Of a stretch of DNA of 11,115 nucleotides, positions 1-6,595 are shown one piece after another (positions within the stretch are counted from its first letter, which is position 1; each line of letters starts with the position of its first letter). A model generated the notes under the pieces. That model ran no database searches and had not been told where the DNA came from. It worked only from the letters and a program-made list of their open reading frames with translations. The DNA is from Bacillota bacterium (GTDB lineage: Bacteria > Bacillota > Clostridia > Acetivibrionales > DTU013): positions 1-11,115 of the forward strand of contig JAEZYU010000086.1 of NCBI GenBank assembly GCA_023418915.1, given 5' to 3'. Position numbers and translations under genes: made by a program.

Positions 1-910
1 TGTTCTTGGCCTCGTAGAGCTTGTCGATGAAGTGCGCGTCCAGCTCGCTCAGGCGGTACTGCTTGGAGTAGATGAGCACGTCCTTGTTCCGGGGCGGGCC
101 GGGCACGCAGCGGCGCTGCTTGAGCCGGTAGCGCTTCAGGGTCTCCTCCGGGATGGGCGAGACCCAGAGGAAGGTCTGCGGGATTTCAGTCAGAAGGTCG
201 AACTGCGTCGACCGGTCGTACATATACACATGCTTTTCCACCTTGCCCTTGGGCCTTGGGCGGCTCTCCACCGTCTGCAGGTAGGGTACCACCGCGTCGC
301 CGTGGATGATCTCGATCATGTCCGCAAGGTCCTCCGACCGCACGATTTCGGCGCTGGCCAGCGGGCTCCTGGCCGAGGTCAGCACCAGGTTTTCAAACTC
401 CCAGATGGGCTCGTAGCGCAGGCCCTTCTCCGTGAGGAAGTCGAGAAAATAATTCTCGTTGACCGTCTGATAGCGGATGATGCCCAGCTGGAAGTCTCCC
501 CCCGCCACGCCCAGGATGGCCTGCACCGAGTTGGTCTCCTTCAGGCGTACGTCGATGTCCTTGTCGGTGCTCAGCTCCGATACGAACTTGACAAAGCCGC
601 CCGCGATATAGCTGCCCCGGGGCATCGTCAGGCTGAACACCTGCCGCCCCGCGTCCGCCACGTCCCGGAGGGACTCCATCTCCTTCACCACGCCCAGAAT
701 CTCCTTGGCGCGGCGCAGAAATTCCATGCCCCTGATCGTGGGCAGCACGCCGCGGGGCGTGCGCTCGAAGATGGTGATCCCCAGACCCTCCTCGAGTTCC
801 CGGATGGCCTTGCTCAGGTTGGGCTGCGCCATGAACAGGTTGTCGGCCGCCTGGGTGATGGACCCGGCCCGCTCTACCTCCACCGCGTATTTCAGATGCA
901 GCGTGTTCAT
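1..910 (-). CDS. LysR-family transcriptional regulator (3' end beyond window)
   Basis: An open frame of 303 codons runs leftward from an ATG at 908-910 to the window edge without a stop, so the protein lacks only its last residues or few residues (family length is about 300). The start is supported by a GGGAGGTAA ribosome binding site five bases upstream. Residues about 1-62 are a LysR winged helix-turn-helix: SITQAADNLFMAQPNLSKAI followed by RELEEGLGITIFERTPRG, the family's DNA-recognition helix and wing. The rest fits the periplasmic-binding-like effector domain (about 90-300), for instance FSLTMPRGSY near 94-103. It is a cytoplasmic DNA-binding regulator; neither ligand nor target can be read from the sequence. 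It is transcribed away from the tRNA-Arg gene, and no divergent protein-coding target is next to it. Base composition is G+C-rich, unlike the island at the right. Confidence 0.93.
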   Translation of the reverse strand, partial: MNTLHLKYAVEVERAGSITQAADNLFMAQPNLSKAIRELEEGLGITIFERTPRGVLPTIRGMEFLRRAKEILGVVKEMESLRDVADAGRQVFSLTMPRGSYIAGGFVKFVSELSTDKDIDVRLKETNSVQAILGVAGGDFQLGIIRYQTVNENYFLDFLTEKGLRYEPIWEFENLVLTSARSPLASAEIVRSEDLADMIEIIHGDAVVPYLQTVESRPRPKGKVEKHVYMYDRSTQFDLLTEIPQTFLWVSPIPEETLKRYRLKQRRCVPGPPRNKDVLIYSKQYRLSELDAHFIDKLYEAKN

Positions 911-975
911 GCATTACCTCCCGGGCCGTTACCGCCCATACAAAATCCATGCGCTCAAGGCAACCCTGTATATAT

Positions 976-1004
976 AGGATACCCAAATTCCGCGCCCCTG
1001 TCCA
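976..1004 (-). promoter_or_regulatory. Likely promoter of the LysR gene
   Basis: On the minus strand a -35 box TGGACA (999-1004) and a -10 box TATCCT (976-981) are separated by exactly 17 bases and lie about 65 bases upstream of the LysR start. The match is 5/6 and 4/6 to the sigma-A consensus. The alternating TATATA stretch next to the -10 box could also serve. Autoregulation is common for LysR proteins but no clear T-N11-A box was verified here. Confidence 0.5.
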
Positions 1005-1101
1005 CAGGAGAATTGTTGATTCTTGCCGCATCGCGCCGGATGTTCCCGCAGATTTACGAAAGACAGCGCAATGAAAGCCGCTTGCTTCACCAATGTTTTT
1101 C

Positions 1102-1130
1102 TTGCCTTTTGGTTCTCCCTGCGCTATAAT
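1102..1130 (+). promoter_or_regulatory. tRNA-Arg promoter
   Basis: A -35 box TTGCCT (1102-1107) and a perfect -10 box TATAAT (1125-1130) are spaced by 17 bases and sit 13 bases before the first base of the tRNA. This is the strongest plus-strand promoter in the left part and explains expression of the tRNA as a single transcript. Confidence 0.8.
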
Positions 1131-1143
1131 ACAAGGGTTCCCT

Positions 1144-1219
1144 GCGGCCGTGGTGCAATGGATAACATTTTCGACTCCGACTCGAAAGACTGTGGGTTCG
1201 AATCCCGCCGGCCGCGCCA
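1144..1219 (+). tRNA. tRNA-Arg (anticodon CCG)
   Basis: The acceptor stem GCGGCCG (1144-1150) pairs perfectly with CGGCCGC (1209-1215), followed by discriminator G and an encoded CCA (1217-1219). The anticodon arm is TTCGA / TCGAA around the loop CTCCGAC, giving anticodon CCG (1177-1179), which reads the arginine codon CGG. The T arm is GTGGG-TTCGAAT-CCCGC (1192-1208). The D arm is short and pairs less well (around 1153-1168), but the loop AATGGATA is typical for tRNA-Arg. tRNA genes are frequent integration targets, yet the clear recombinase remains lie 4 kb away. Confidence 0.95.
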
Positions 1220-1226
1220 CCATCGT

Positions 1227-1266
1227 AACCGCCTACCGATAAAGCAGCACTTTTCGGTAGGCGGTT
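1227..1266 (+). terminator. Perfect 13-bp hairpin behind tRNA-Arg
   Basis: AACCGCCTACCGA (1227-1239) is the exact reverse complement of TCGGTAGGCGGTT (1254-1266), with a 14-base loop. It starts eight bases after the CCA of the tRNA, where an intrinsic terminator would be expected. No run of T follows the stem (CGCTTATCCC), so this is not a textbook terminator; it may instead stop transcription weakly or help 3' processing. Confidence 0.55.
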
Positions 1267-1638
1267 CGCTTATCCCCTTGACATTCCTTGAAATCAGGCA
1301 TTTCTCGGATATGCAGGCAAGCGCTCTTTATCATTTAATAATCGCCAGAAAGTCAGCCTGTGCGTAAGGCGGGATTCGATCCCTGCCTATTTTCGGCCGC
1401 TTCTGAGGGTAGAATCGTTGAACAATAGAGGGGGTGTTCACTTTTTGACCGGGGGGGTGTGCATGCCACATTCGGACCGACCCTGGACTGATAGCGGTTG
1501 ACTTATAATAATGTACCCATAAGAATGGCAGCCGGAGTATGCAAAATCCCATGGTTCGGACAACCGCCAAACTCTTTCAACAGGCTCACCTGCCACAGAT
1601 CGTCTCGAGCGACCTACCATACCACTCCTTAACCCTTA
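1267..1638. other. Gene-free stretch with a tRNA T-arm-like copy
   Basis: No open frame here has a convincing start, ribosome binding site or recognisable protein. Two things stand out. The minus strand of 1368-1383 reads GGGATCGAATCCCGCC, a 15/16 match to the T arm of the tRNA-Arg at 1194-1209 but in the opposite orientation. A G-rich segment, TGTTCACTTTTTGACC followed by seven Gs (about 1435-1457), has the look of an insertion-sequence end, but no partner end was found. The stretch is probably decayed intergenic DNA. Confidence 0.4.
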
Positions 1639-2292
1639 TTAGAACATAATTGCGACTAGATTGAACAGCGCATGTACGAGAATAGGAGGGTATACACTTT
1701 TTGTAATCGCTCGGAGAAAACCCATTCCCGATCCTGCTATGGCGGCAAAGATAATTTGCAGCAGAACAAAGGATACAGGATGGACGAGCACGTTGCTTAT
1801 GTGCGCTAGGCCGAAAGCAATGGAACTGAAGGCAATCGTAAGAACAATGCTCATTTTATCGTCATGAAGTCTGGTTAATACCTTATAAACAAGAGAGAAA
1901 ATGATGCCACGCCAGATCATCTCTTCACTGATGGGAACAAGTATCATTTCTACCGCCCAGTTCGCGCCGCTGTAGGGCGTCCTTGGCGTTAGGAACAGAC
2001 AAATAGCGGTAAACGCGCAGACTGCTGCGGACACTAGCAAAATAGGCTTCCACATCTTAAAGCTTTCGCCTATCTGGAATCCGTAAAAACGTGGTCTCCG
2101 AAATAAGACAAGTACGCCAATCACTAGCAAGAATGCAGAAAATAGTAAAGCGCTTAAAAATGCGTCTTTGACGACGAAATATCCGCTAATCCAGTTGTAG
2201 TAATAATAGTTCCCAAAAGCTAGTGCCGCTGAGGCACCGCAGGCTCCGAAAAATATTACGAAAGATATAACCCATTTCGCAGCCTTGCTCAT
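1639..2292 (-). CDS. CPBP-family (CAAX/Abi) intramembrane metalloprotease
   Basis: This 217-residue polytopic membrane protein has about six to seven hydrophobic segments (roughly 4-26, 44-64, 82-101, 112-138, 150-168, 175-195, 203-217). It carries all three CPBP motifs: EExxxR as SEEMIWRG (E123, E124, R128), FxxxH as FGLAH (F160, H164), and HxxxN as HALFN (H207, N211). In this family the glutamates and histidines bind metal and form the active site within the membrane. Members process prenylated CAAX-type proteins or, in bacteria, act in bacteriocin maturation and self-immunity; the substrate here is unknown. The ATG at 2290-2292 is preferred over the one at 2296-2298 because the TAGGAG site abuts the latter. 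Only an IS remnant lies between it and the ABC-F gene, and no operon partner is visible. Confidence 0.88.
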   Translation of the reverse strand: MSKAAKWVISFVIFFGACGASAALAFGNYYYYNWISGYFVVKDAFLSALLFSAFLLVIGVLVLFRRPRFYGFQIGESFKMWKPILLVSAAVCAFTAICLFLTPRTPYSGANWAVEMILVPISEEMIWRGIIFSLVYKVLTRLHDDKMSIVLTIAFSSIAFGLAHISNVLVHPVSFVLLQIIFAAIAGSGMGFLRAITKSVYPPILVHALFNLVAIMF

Positions 2293-2298
2293 AAGCAT

Positions 2299-2304
2299 CT
2301 CCTA
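2299..2304 (-). promoter_or_regulatory. Ribosome binding site deciding the CPBP start
   Basis: On the minus strand TAGGAG (2304 to 2299) lies six bases before the ATG at 2292 but directly touches the ATG at 2298. The spacing makes the downstream ATG (protein MSKAAK...) the functional start, shortening the longest frame by two codons. Confidence 0.6.
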
Positions 2305-2385
2305 AACTGTAGCATCGGCGAGGCAAGCTGATCCCGAGTTCCCTTCTCGTCGGCAGGAATCAACCAGTTCGCGCTCATTCCACCG

Positions 2386-2542
2386 TCATGGATGGCGGGG
2401 ATTATACCGATCCGGCCTCAGCCTCCAAACAGCTTGCATCTCCTTGGGCGTCAGCCCGCCCAGCGCGGTATTCGGACGGACGTTTAGGATTCAACGCGCC
2501 ATGCTTCGATGATTCGCCGGGCTTCGGCGGAGCATCGAGGCA
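2386..2542 (-). pseudogene. Remnant of IS3-family transposase OrfB (C-terminal end)
   Basis: Read on the minus strand, three short pieces in shifted frames recall the end of an IS3 OrfB integrase-type transposase: CLDA (about 2533-2544), then SAEARRIIEAWRVE (about 2491-2532), then VRPNTALGGLTPKEMQ (about 2437-2484), continuing to a TGA at 2386-2388. In the family these are adjacent (CLDA..W..S..EAR..IEAWR.EYN..RPH..LG..TP). Here a TAA and a frameshift separate RVE from VRP, and the residues between CLDA and SAEARR are missing, so the copy is dead. No OrfA, no DDE core and no inverted repeats remain. It lies just after the ABC-F stop codon and marks an old insertion. Confidence 0.75.
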
Positions 2543-2557
2543 CGGCGCATACGATGG

Positions 2558-4441
2558 TTATGGGATGCCCCCTTCGAGCGTCGCCGCCAACGACTCCCAC
2601 TGTTCATACATCCCCTGAAGCTCGGCTTCGAGCGCTGTCTTTTCGGCAAGCACTCTGTTCAGTTCGAGATAATCGCTTGCGCATTCTTCAACCTTTACGT
2701 CATAGCGCGCGATCTTTTCCTCCGCCCTGGCAATATCCCGTTCTAGCGCGCCAAGCCTGCGTTCCGCTTGGGGATCACGCCTGGTCGGCGTAGGCGAGGG
2801 TTTCTTCGGTTTCTCTTTCTCCGGGGGAGGCGCGGCCTGCTCCATCGCCTTGAGCCGCCTGTACCGCTCGTAATCGCATGGCCAGTCGCGGAAATTTCCG
2901 TCCTCGATCTCCCAGACGCGGTCGGCGAACCGCCGGATGAAGTACCGGTCATGCGAGACGAACAGAAGCGCGCCCTCGAACTGTGCCACCGCTTCCTCGA
3001 TCCATTCGCGCGAGGCGAGGTCGAGGTGGTTCGTTGGCTCGTCGAGGATGAGGAGGTTCGCCCTCGACATCATGATCAGACACATCCTCAGCCGGGCGCG
3101 CTCGCCGCCCGACAGCTGCGCGACGGTCTTGAACTGATCCTCGCCCCGGAACCGGAAGGCTCCGAGCTGGTCCCGCGCTTCCTGCGGCTCGCAATTCGCC
3201 TCGTAGAGCAGCGTATCGTACAGCGTGCGCTCCGGATGCGGGAATTCGACCACCTGCGGCAGGTATGCCCAGCGAACGGACGGCCCAAAGCTCGCCCTGC
3301 CCGCGTCCGGCGCCTCCAGCCCCATCAGGATTTTCAGGAACGTGGTTTTGCCGCAGCCATTCGGTCCAACCAGGGCAATCCGCTCGCCTGTCCCGCGCAT
3401 CTCGGCGCTCACGCCGGAGAATAGCGTCTTCCCATCGAACGTCTTGGAGAGGCGCTCCGTCCAAAGCACCCTGTCGGCCCGATACTGTTCGGAGCGGAAT
3501 CCCATCTCCAGGCGCGACTGCTTTGTCGGTTGTTCGGTCTCCTGTACGCGCTCGATGCGCCGCTCCATCGCGCGTGCCTTTTTGTGCAGCGATGGATTAT
3601 CGTAGACCGAGCCCCACGCCTTGAGCCTGCGCACCTGAAACTCGAGCTGCCGTACCTTCGCCTGCTCCTGCTGATACCGCATGAGCTGCTGCTGGTAACG
3701 CAGCTCCTTCTCTTCGGCATAGAAGCTGTAGTTGCCCCCGTAAAAGCTCGGCTTTCCGTTCTCAAGCTCCACGATCCGCGTTACCACCACATCCAGAAAG
3801 TAGCGGTCGTGCGAGACGGCGAGAACAGTGCCCTTGTAGTGGAGCAGGTAGTCTTCCAGCCATTCCATGGAACGCGTGTCCAGGTGATTCGTCGGTTCGT
3901 CCAGGATGAGGACGTCCGGCTTTTCGAGGATCAGCCGCGCGAGGCACACCCGCGTACGCTCCCCGCCGGAGAGCGCGGCAAAGTCGCGCATCCGCATCTC
4001 GGCGTCAATCCCGAGCCCGTTCGCAACCTTGTTGAGTTCAACCGCCCACTCGTAACCGCCGAGGGACACGTATTCGTCCATGAGCCGGGAATACCGGCCC
4101 GCGTCGCCCGCATCCATGCCCGCGTGGATTCTTTCAATCTCCGCGCCGATTTCAAACGCGCGGGAGAACGCCGCGCGCAGCACCTCCTCGCACGTCGTGC
4201 CCGAGGCGTAGTTGTTCAGCTGTGCAATATAGCCCAGCTTCAGCCCCTTTGCGACGTTCGCGCTGCCTGCATCGGGCGCAAGCTCGCCCGTGATGATTTT
4301 TAGAAGGGTTGTCTTTCCCGCGCCATTTCCGCCAAGCAAGCCGACACGCTCACCTCGGTCGACCTGAAAGCTCACCCCGTCTAGGATGACGCGGTCCTGC
4401 TGAAACGATTTTTTGACGGATACAATGTTGATGTCAGCCAT
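2558..4441 (-). CDS. ABC-F family ATPase (ribosome-associated translation factor)
   Basis: The protein has 627 residues and two ABC ATPase domains on one chain with no membrane segments, the hallmark of ABC-F proteins, which bind the ribosomal E site and relieve stalled or drug-bound ribosomes. Domain 1: Walker A GGNGAGKTT (37-45), signature LSGGE (157-161), Walker B LILDEP (178-183), H-switch H211. Domain 2: Walker A GPNGCGKTT (359-367), signature LSGGE (443-447), Walker B LLILDEP (463-469), H-switch H497. Both catalytic glutamates (E182, E468) are present. The charged linker about 235-330, with the family segment NPSLHKKARAMERRI, would point at the P-site tRNA. A proline/lysine hinge leads to a C-terminal coiled coil (about 555-620), as in Uup/YdiF-type members. 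The start at 4439-4441 fits the promoter; longer frames begin in or too near it. Antibiotic resistance is possible but cannot be inferred. Confidence 0.93.
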   Translation of the reverse strand: MADINIVSVKKSFQQDRVILDGVSFQVDRGERVGLLGGNGAGKTTLLKIITGELAPDAGSANVAKGLKLGYIAQLNNYASGTTCEEVLRAAFSRAFEIGAEIERIHAGMDAGDAGRYSRLMDEYVSLGGYEWAVELNKVANGLGIDAEMRMRDFAALSGGERTRVCLARLILEKPDVLILDEPTNHLDTRSMEWLEDYLLHYKGTVLAVSHDRYFLDVVVTRIVELENGKPSFYGGNYSFYAEEKELRYQQQLMRYQQEQAKVRQLEFQVRRLKAWGSVYDNPSLHKKARAMERRIERVQETEQPTKQSRLEMGFRSEQYRADRVLWTERLSKTFDGKTLFSGVSAEMRGTGERIALVGPNGCGKTTFLKILMGLEAPDAGRASFGPSVRWAYLPQVVEFPHPERTLYDTLLYEANCEPQEARDQLGAFRFRGEDQFKTVAQLSGGERARLRMCLIMMSRANLLILDEPTNHLDLASREWIEEAVAQFEGALLFVSHDRYFIRRFADRVWEIEDGNFRDWPCDYERYRRLKAMEQAAPPPEKEKPKKPSPTPTRRDPQAERRLGALERDIARAEEKIARYDVKVEECASDYLELNRVLAEKTALEAELQGMYEQWESLAATLEGGIP

Positions 4442-4469
4442 ATTGTCACCCATAAGACAGGATGTTCTT

Positions 4470-4498
4470 ATTATGAAGCACAACCCTAGCCGCGTCAA
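4470..4498 (-). promoter_or_regulatory. ABC-F promoter
   Basis: On the minus strand, -35 box TTGACG (4493-4498) and -10 box CATAAT (4470-4475) are spaced by 17 bases. Transcription would begin near 4463, leaving a leader of about 22 bases before the ATG at 4441, too short for an attenuator or leader peptide. The weak GGGTGA just before that ATG is the only candidate ribosome binding site. Confidence 0.7.
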
Positions 4499-4610
4499 CT
4501 GGACGCGAGTTTTTTTGGCTTGATCTTATACCCGGGTCTGACGATGAGAGGTTGCAGCGGGTAACGGATACGCACAAATCATGTTGTTATCCGAAAGGAT
4601 TATAGACAGT

Positions 4611-4644
4611 CAAAGCCCTTCGACCGAATGCCAGAAGGGCTTTG
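4611..4644. terminator. 11-bp hairpin, possible bidirectional terminator
   Basis: CAAAGCCCTTC (4611-4621) pairs perfectly with GAAGGGCTTTG (4634-4644) across a 12-base loop. The stem ends in AAA/TTT on either side, so each strand shows a short T stretch inside the 3' arm but no true T tail after it. It lies between the membrane-protein remnant and the ABC-F promoter, in the right place to end minus-strand transcription from the remnant. Function is inferred from position only. Confidence 0.4.
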
Positions 4645-4863
4645 TATCGCATGCCGTTCCTCCAGGCTTTTCATTCAAGTACCCTCCCGTACTCCTTTTC
4701 TATACGCCAGGATGCATCCTTTTCCTGCTTTCTGTCCGTTTCTTGGGGTTATCCAAGTTGCTCGCCAGAGTACAAATCTCGACCGATGGCGCGTCGGGAA
4801 CATACCTCGATCAGTTTGGCGAAGATTCCTCAACCGTTTTTCGAGCAACCATATCCACGTGGT

Positions 4864-5120
4864 TTAAAACAGGCTCTGGTGCGCTACACTACGCGGTTCA
4901 AATTTTAGCAGCCTGAACACGACTTGCATAGATACTCCGATACCAAATGTCGCGACGATGGTTCCAATGCCTATGGGCGCACATAATCCATCCGCCACAC
5001 AGGACATCAAAATGGATGATCGTTTTACAACGCCAATCGGGAATTAGGATCTCTCTTCCCCAGCCCCACAAAAAAGGTATCTATCGGACAGCAACTCAGC
5101 CCGAAAGATATATTTCGCAT
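4864..5120 (-). pseudogene. Remnant of a YczE/YitT-like membrane protein gene
   Basis: On the minus strand the last piece (about 5043 to 4864) reads GLCAPIGIGTIVATFGIGVS followed by MQVVFRLLKFEPRSVAHQSL and a TAA. The GIGT..A.-.GxG..FxLLKF pattern is like the C-terminal glycine-rich membrane segment of YczE/YitT-type proteins. In another frame, a candidate original start at 5118-5120, preceded by GGGAG, gives MRNISFGLSCCPIDTFFVGL, resembling the N-terminal region of the same family. Stops lie in between, and the total of 257 bp is far below the usual 600 or more, so the middle appears lost. Recognition is from memory of the family pattern and is moderate at best. The rest of 4645-4863 shows nothing I recognise. 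Confidence 0.4.
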
Positions 5121-5222
5121 CAGTCTCCCTAAGCTAATAAGTGAACGTAAGTGGATTTCACTTGACTTTTCCCCGTTCTAGAGCCATGAATAGGAGCACT
5201 ATCTTTTCAGGGGAGAAGGCAA

Positions 5223-5399
5223 ATGACCGAAAAACAAGCCCAGCAAGAAACGCGCTACCGACTCATCATGATCCTCGTGAAGTCCATGGAGCGGGACGGC
5301 CTGATCAGTACCGGGGAGCGGGAAGCGATTCGTAAAAAACTGGTTGAGCGCCTCAAGCCGCTGGTCGGGCAACTTGAGCAACCGGAGGTTCGGTTATGA
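5223..5399 (+). CDS. Small recombinase-associated protein (SHOCT-like)
   Basis: A 58-residue basic, helical protein starts at ATG 5223-5225 behind a strong GGGGAGAAGG ribosome binding site. It ends in ATGA, where its TGA overlaps the ATG of the serine recombinase, so the two are translationally coupled. The core LVKSMERDGLISTGEREAIR followed by KKLVERL has the SHOCT-type layout (helix, G-L-I-S/T, E-x-E, helix). Short proteins of this kind often precede TnpX-like large serine recombinases in Clostridia islands; whether they act as recombination directionality factors or regulators is not established. A possible promoter (TTGACT at 5162-5167 and a weak CATGAA at 5185-5190, 17 bases apart) lies upstream. 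The reading frame is intact although its partner is broken. Confidence 0.7.
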   Translation: MTEKQAQQETRYRLIMILVKSMERDGLISTGEREAIRKKLVERLKPLVGQLEQPEVRL

Positions 5400-5677
5400 A
5401 GCGCAGAATCACGCGAATTGACCCTCATCCAACCAACACCCCAGATGGTGATAACGGACGCCAGCCAAAACGTCGGGTTGCAGCCTATGCCCGTGTTTCT
5501 ACCTCCAGCGAAGAACAACTGGCAAGCTTCGAGGCGCAGAAGGATTACTACGTCCAGTATATTGCATCGAATCCAAACTGGGAGTTCGCTGGGCTGTATA
5601 CCGATGAAGATGTGCCGTATCCGGAACATTTTAGTTCTGGTATCTATACCAATGACGGTGCTCCAGAAATGCTATAA
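5396..5677 (+). pseudogene. Large serine recombinase, N-terminal stub
   Basis: The frame begins MKRRITRIDP and reaches the resolvase active-site strand RVAAYARVSTSSEEQLASFE, with R33 and the nucleophile S35 in YARVS, then QKDYYVQYIASNPNWEFAGL to about residue 72 (near 5611). In intact TnpX-type enzymes this continues with the DExISGT strand and about 430 more residues. Here it turns into VPYPEHFSSG and a short tail with no recombinase pattern, ending at a TAA in 5675-5677. The catalytic core, recombinase domain and zinc ribbon are all missing, so no activity is expected. A C-terminal half of the same enzyme class lies inverted at 8318-9082. The gene is coupled to the small ORF in front by ATGA. 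Confidence 0.88.
5633..5641 (+). repeat. Breakpoint repeat, left copy (AGTTCTGGT)
   Basis: AGTTCTGGT lies about 20 bases after the recombinase stub stops resembling its family. The same nine bases occur in inverted orientation at 9077-9085, exactly where the recombinase C-terminal half begins. A looser upstream match, GTGCCGTATCCGG here against GTACCTTATCGGG there, precedes both copies. Confidence 0.4.
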
Positions 5678-5741
5678 GGCAGATTCCCTCATATAAACAG
5701 CATAACTTCCGTGCTACCGCCGAAAAGTCTGTTCGTATTGC

Positions 5742-6176
5742 TTATATACACAAAGCCGCGTATGCTTTCTTGACAATCTGAGCCATGAGTAATCGTCTTT
5801 GCGCCAAGAATTCATGATATTCCATGTTTTCAAAGTCTTCAGGCAACGCATTTTGATGACATGTCAGGCGGTATGCATTTTCGCCAAGACATGTACGAAA
5901 ATCTGTGACGTATTCATTCGGAGAACGGTCACATATCGAAATATTGGTCTGATAATCCAGATATGTATAGTTTGCGATCTGATTACGCTCACGATCGTCA
6001 CTATATCCTATCGTCGAAAGATATTCCTTCGGAAAAATATGGTGCTTATCTATAGCACTCTTCCCGCCACTTGTTCCAATCGTGAAGTAGTGAGTTTGTG
6101 GTGTTGTACTGAAGAGCATCGGCGTCCCCAGTACATTGATAGCGGCAACGTAGCCGTACCAAGCTGGAGACTGGCG
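5742..6176 (-). pseudogene. GmrSD/DUF262-like nuclease, C-terminal HNH fragment
   Basis: The minus-strand frame, from about 6176 down to a TAA at 5742-5744, reads SPAWYGYVAAINVLGTPMLF, then the metal-binding motif KSAIDKHHIFPKEYL, then NQIANYTYLDYQTNIS, SPNEYV and MEYHEFLAQRRLLM. This order (SPAxYxYLAAxN...DxHHxFPKxYL...RNQIANYTYLD...) matches the C-terminal DUF1524/HNH part of DUF262-containing restriction-like proteins, which cut modified or foreign DNA. The HH of the HNH motif and a downstream N are kept. The N-terminal DUF262 NTPase/DNA-binding region of several hundred residues is gone; the frame upstream of 6176 loses any family pattern, and no ribosome binding site supports the ATG near 6200. 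It is a 5'-truncated relic, joined head to head with another truncated gene. Confidence 0.75.
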
Positions 6177-6595
6177 GATTGGATAAGTCCGTCTACGCAA
6201 TATTTGATAAGAAGGATGGAATTCAAACCGCTGCGATCAAAAAATTCGCGGATTTAGTCTTTGAAGCGGAAGAACATGGCTTGGAGGATGTAATAATTAA
6301 AGGTTCGGCTACCACCGCAATCCGAAATTACGCGAAAGCCTTGTTGGCGGATGATACGTCATCCTGGGATATAAACCCTGACGATATTAATGATGAAAGC
6401 TTAAAAAAAGAGATGAAAAAGTATTTCCATGATCATAAAGGCGATGGGAGCATAGCAGATTTCCTTGCCCAGTGTACAGAATCGGATATGCCGAAGCATA
6501 TCACTTACGCGCTGAGGGTGATAACTGATCATGCAACAAAAAGTGATATGAAAGGCGAAGAAAAGTCCGATGGTGAGAGCGATGGAGATGCTTGA
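6161..6595 (+). pseudogene. Putative OLD/GajA-like nuclease, C-terminal fragment
   Basis: About 145 residues are readable, starting in LETGGLDKSVYAIFDKKDG and going on through EDVIIKGSATTAIRNYA, SWDINPDDI, LKKEMKKYFHDHKGDGSIAD and ESDMPKHITYALRVI to a TGA at 6593-6595. A TTG at 6179 with GGAG nine bases upstream could start translation, but the sequence begins as if in mid-domain. The VYAIFDKK strand and the terminal K-G-x-G-x-x-A-D-F/L-L..C...MP pattern fit, from memory, the C-terminal TOPRIM end of OLD-family ATP-dependent nucleases found before UvrD-type helicases, as GajA before GajB. The ABC ATPase and the TOPRIM glutamate motif are missing. The end overlaps the helicase start region, which supports an old operon. 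Alternative: an unrelated small protein. Confidence 0.45.

Noticed and set aside
32..1129. Long plus-strand open frame opposite the LysR gene
   Set aside because: It is antisense to a well-supported LysR reading frame, runs through its promoter region and has no protein-family pattern; G+C-rich codons create long shadow frames.
1435..1457. TGTTCACTTTTTGACC plus G-run as an IS21-type end
   Set aside because: No second copy, no matching inverted end and no transposase nearby, so an insertion sequence cannot be supported.
1331..1620. Small minus-strand frames between tRNA and CPBP gene
   Set aside because: No recognisable domain, no ribosome binding site and low-complexity translation; better seen as non-coding.
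3530..4303. 257-codon plus-strand frame inside the ABC-F gene
   Set aside because: Antisense shadow of the intact ABC-F protein with no motif or ribosome binding site.
4581..4916. 111-codon plus-strand frame
   Set aside because: It overlaps the membrane-protein remnant on the other strand, has no ribosome binding site and resembles no family.
5799..6257. 152-codon plus-strand frame
   Set aside because: Antisense to the HNH fragment, whose motif order is clear; this frame shows no motif of its own.
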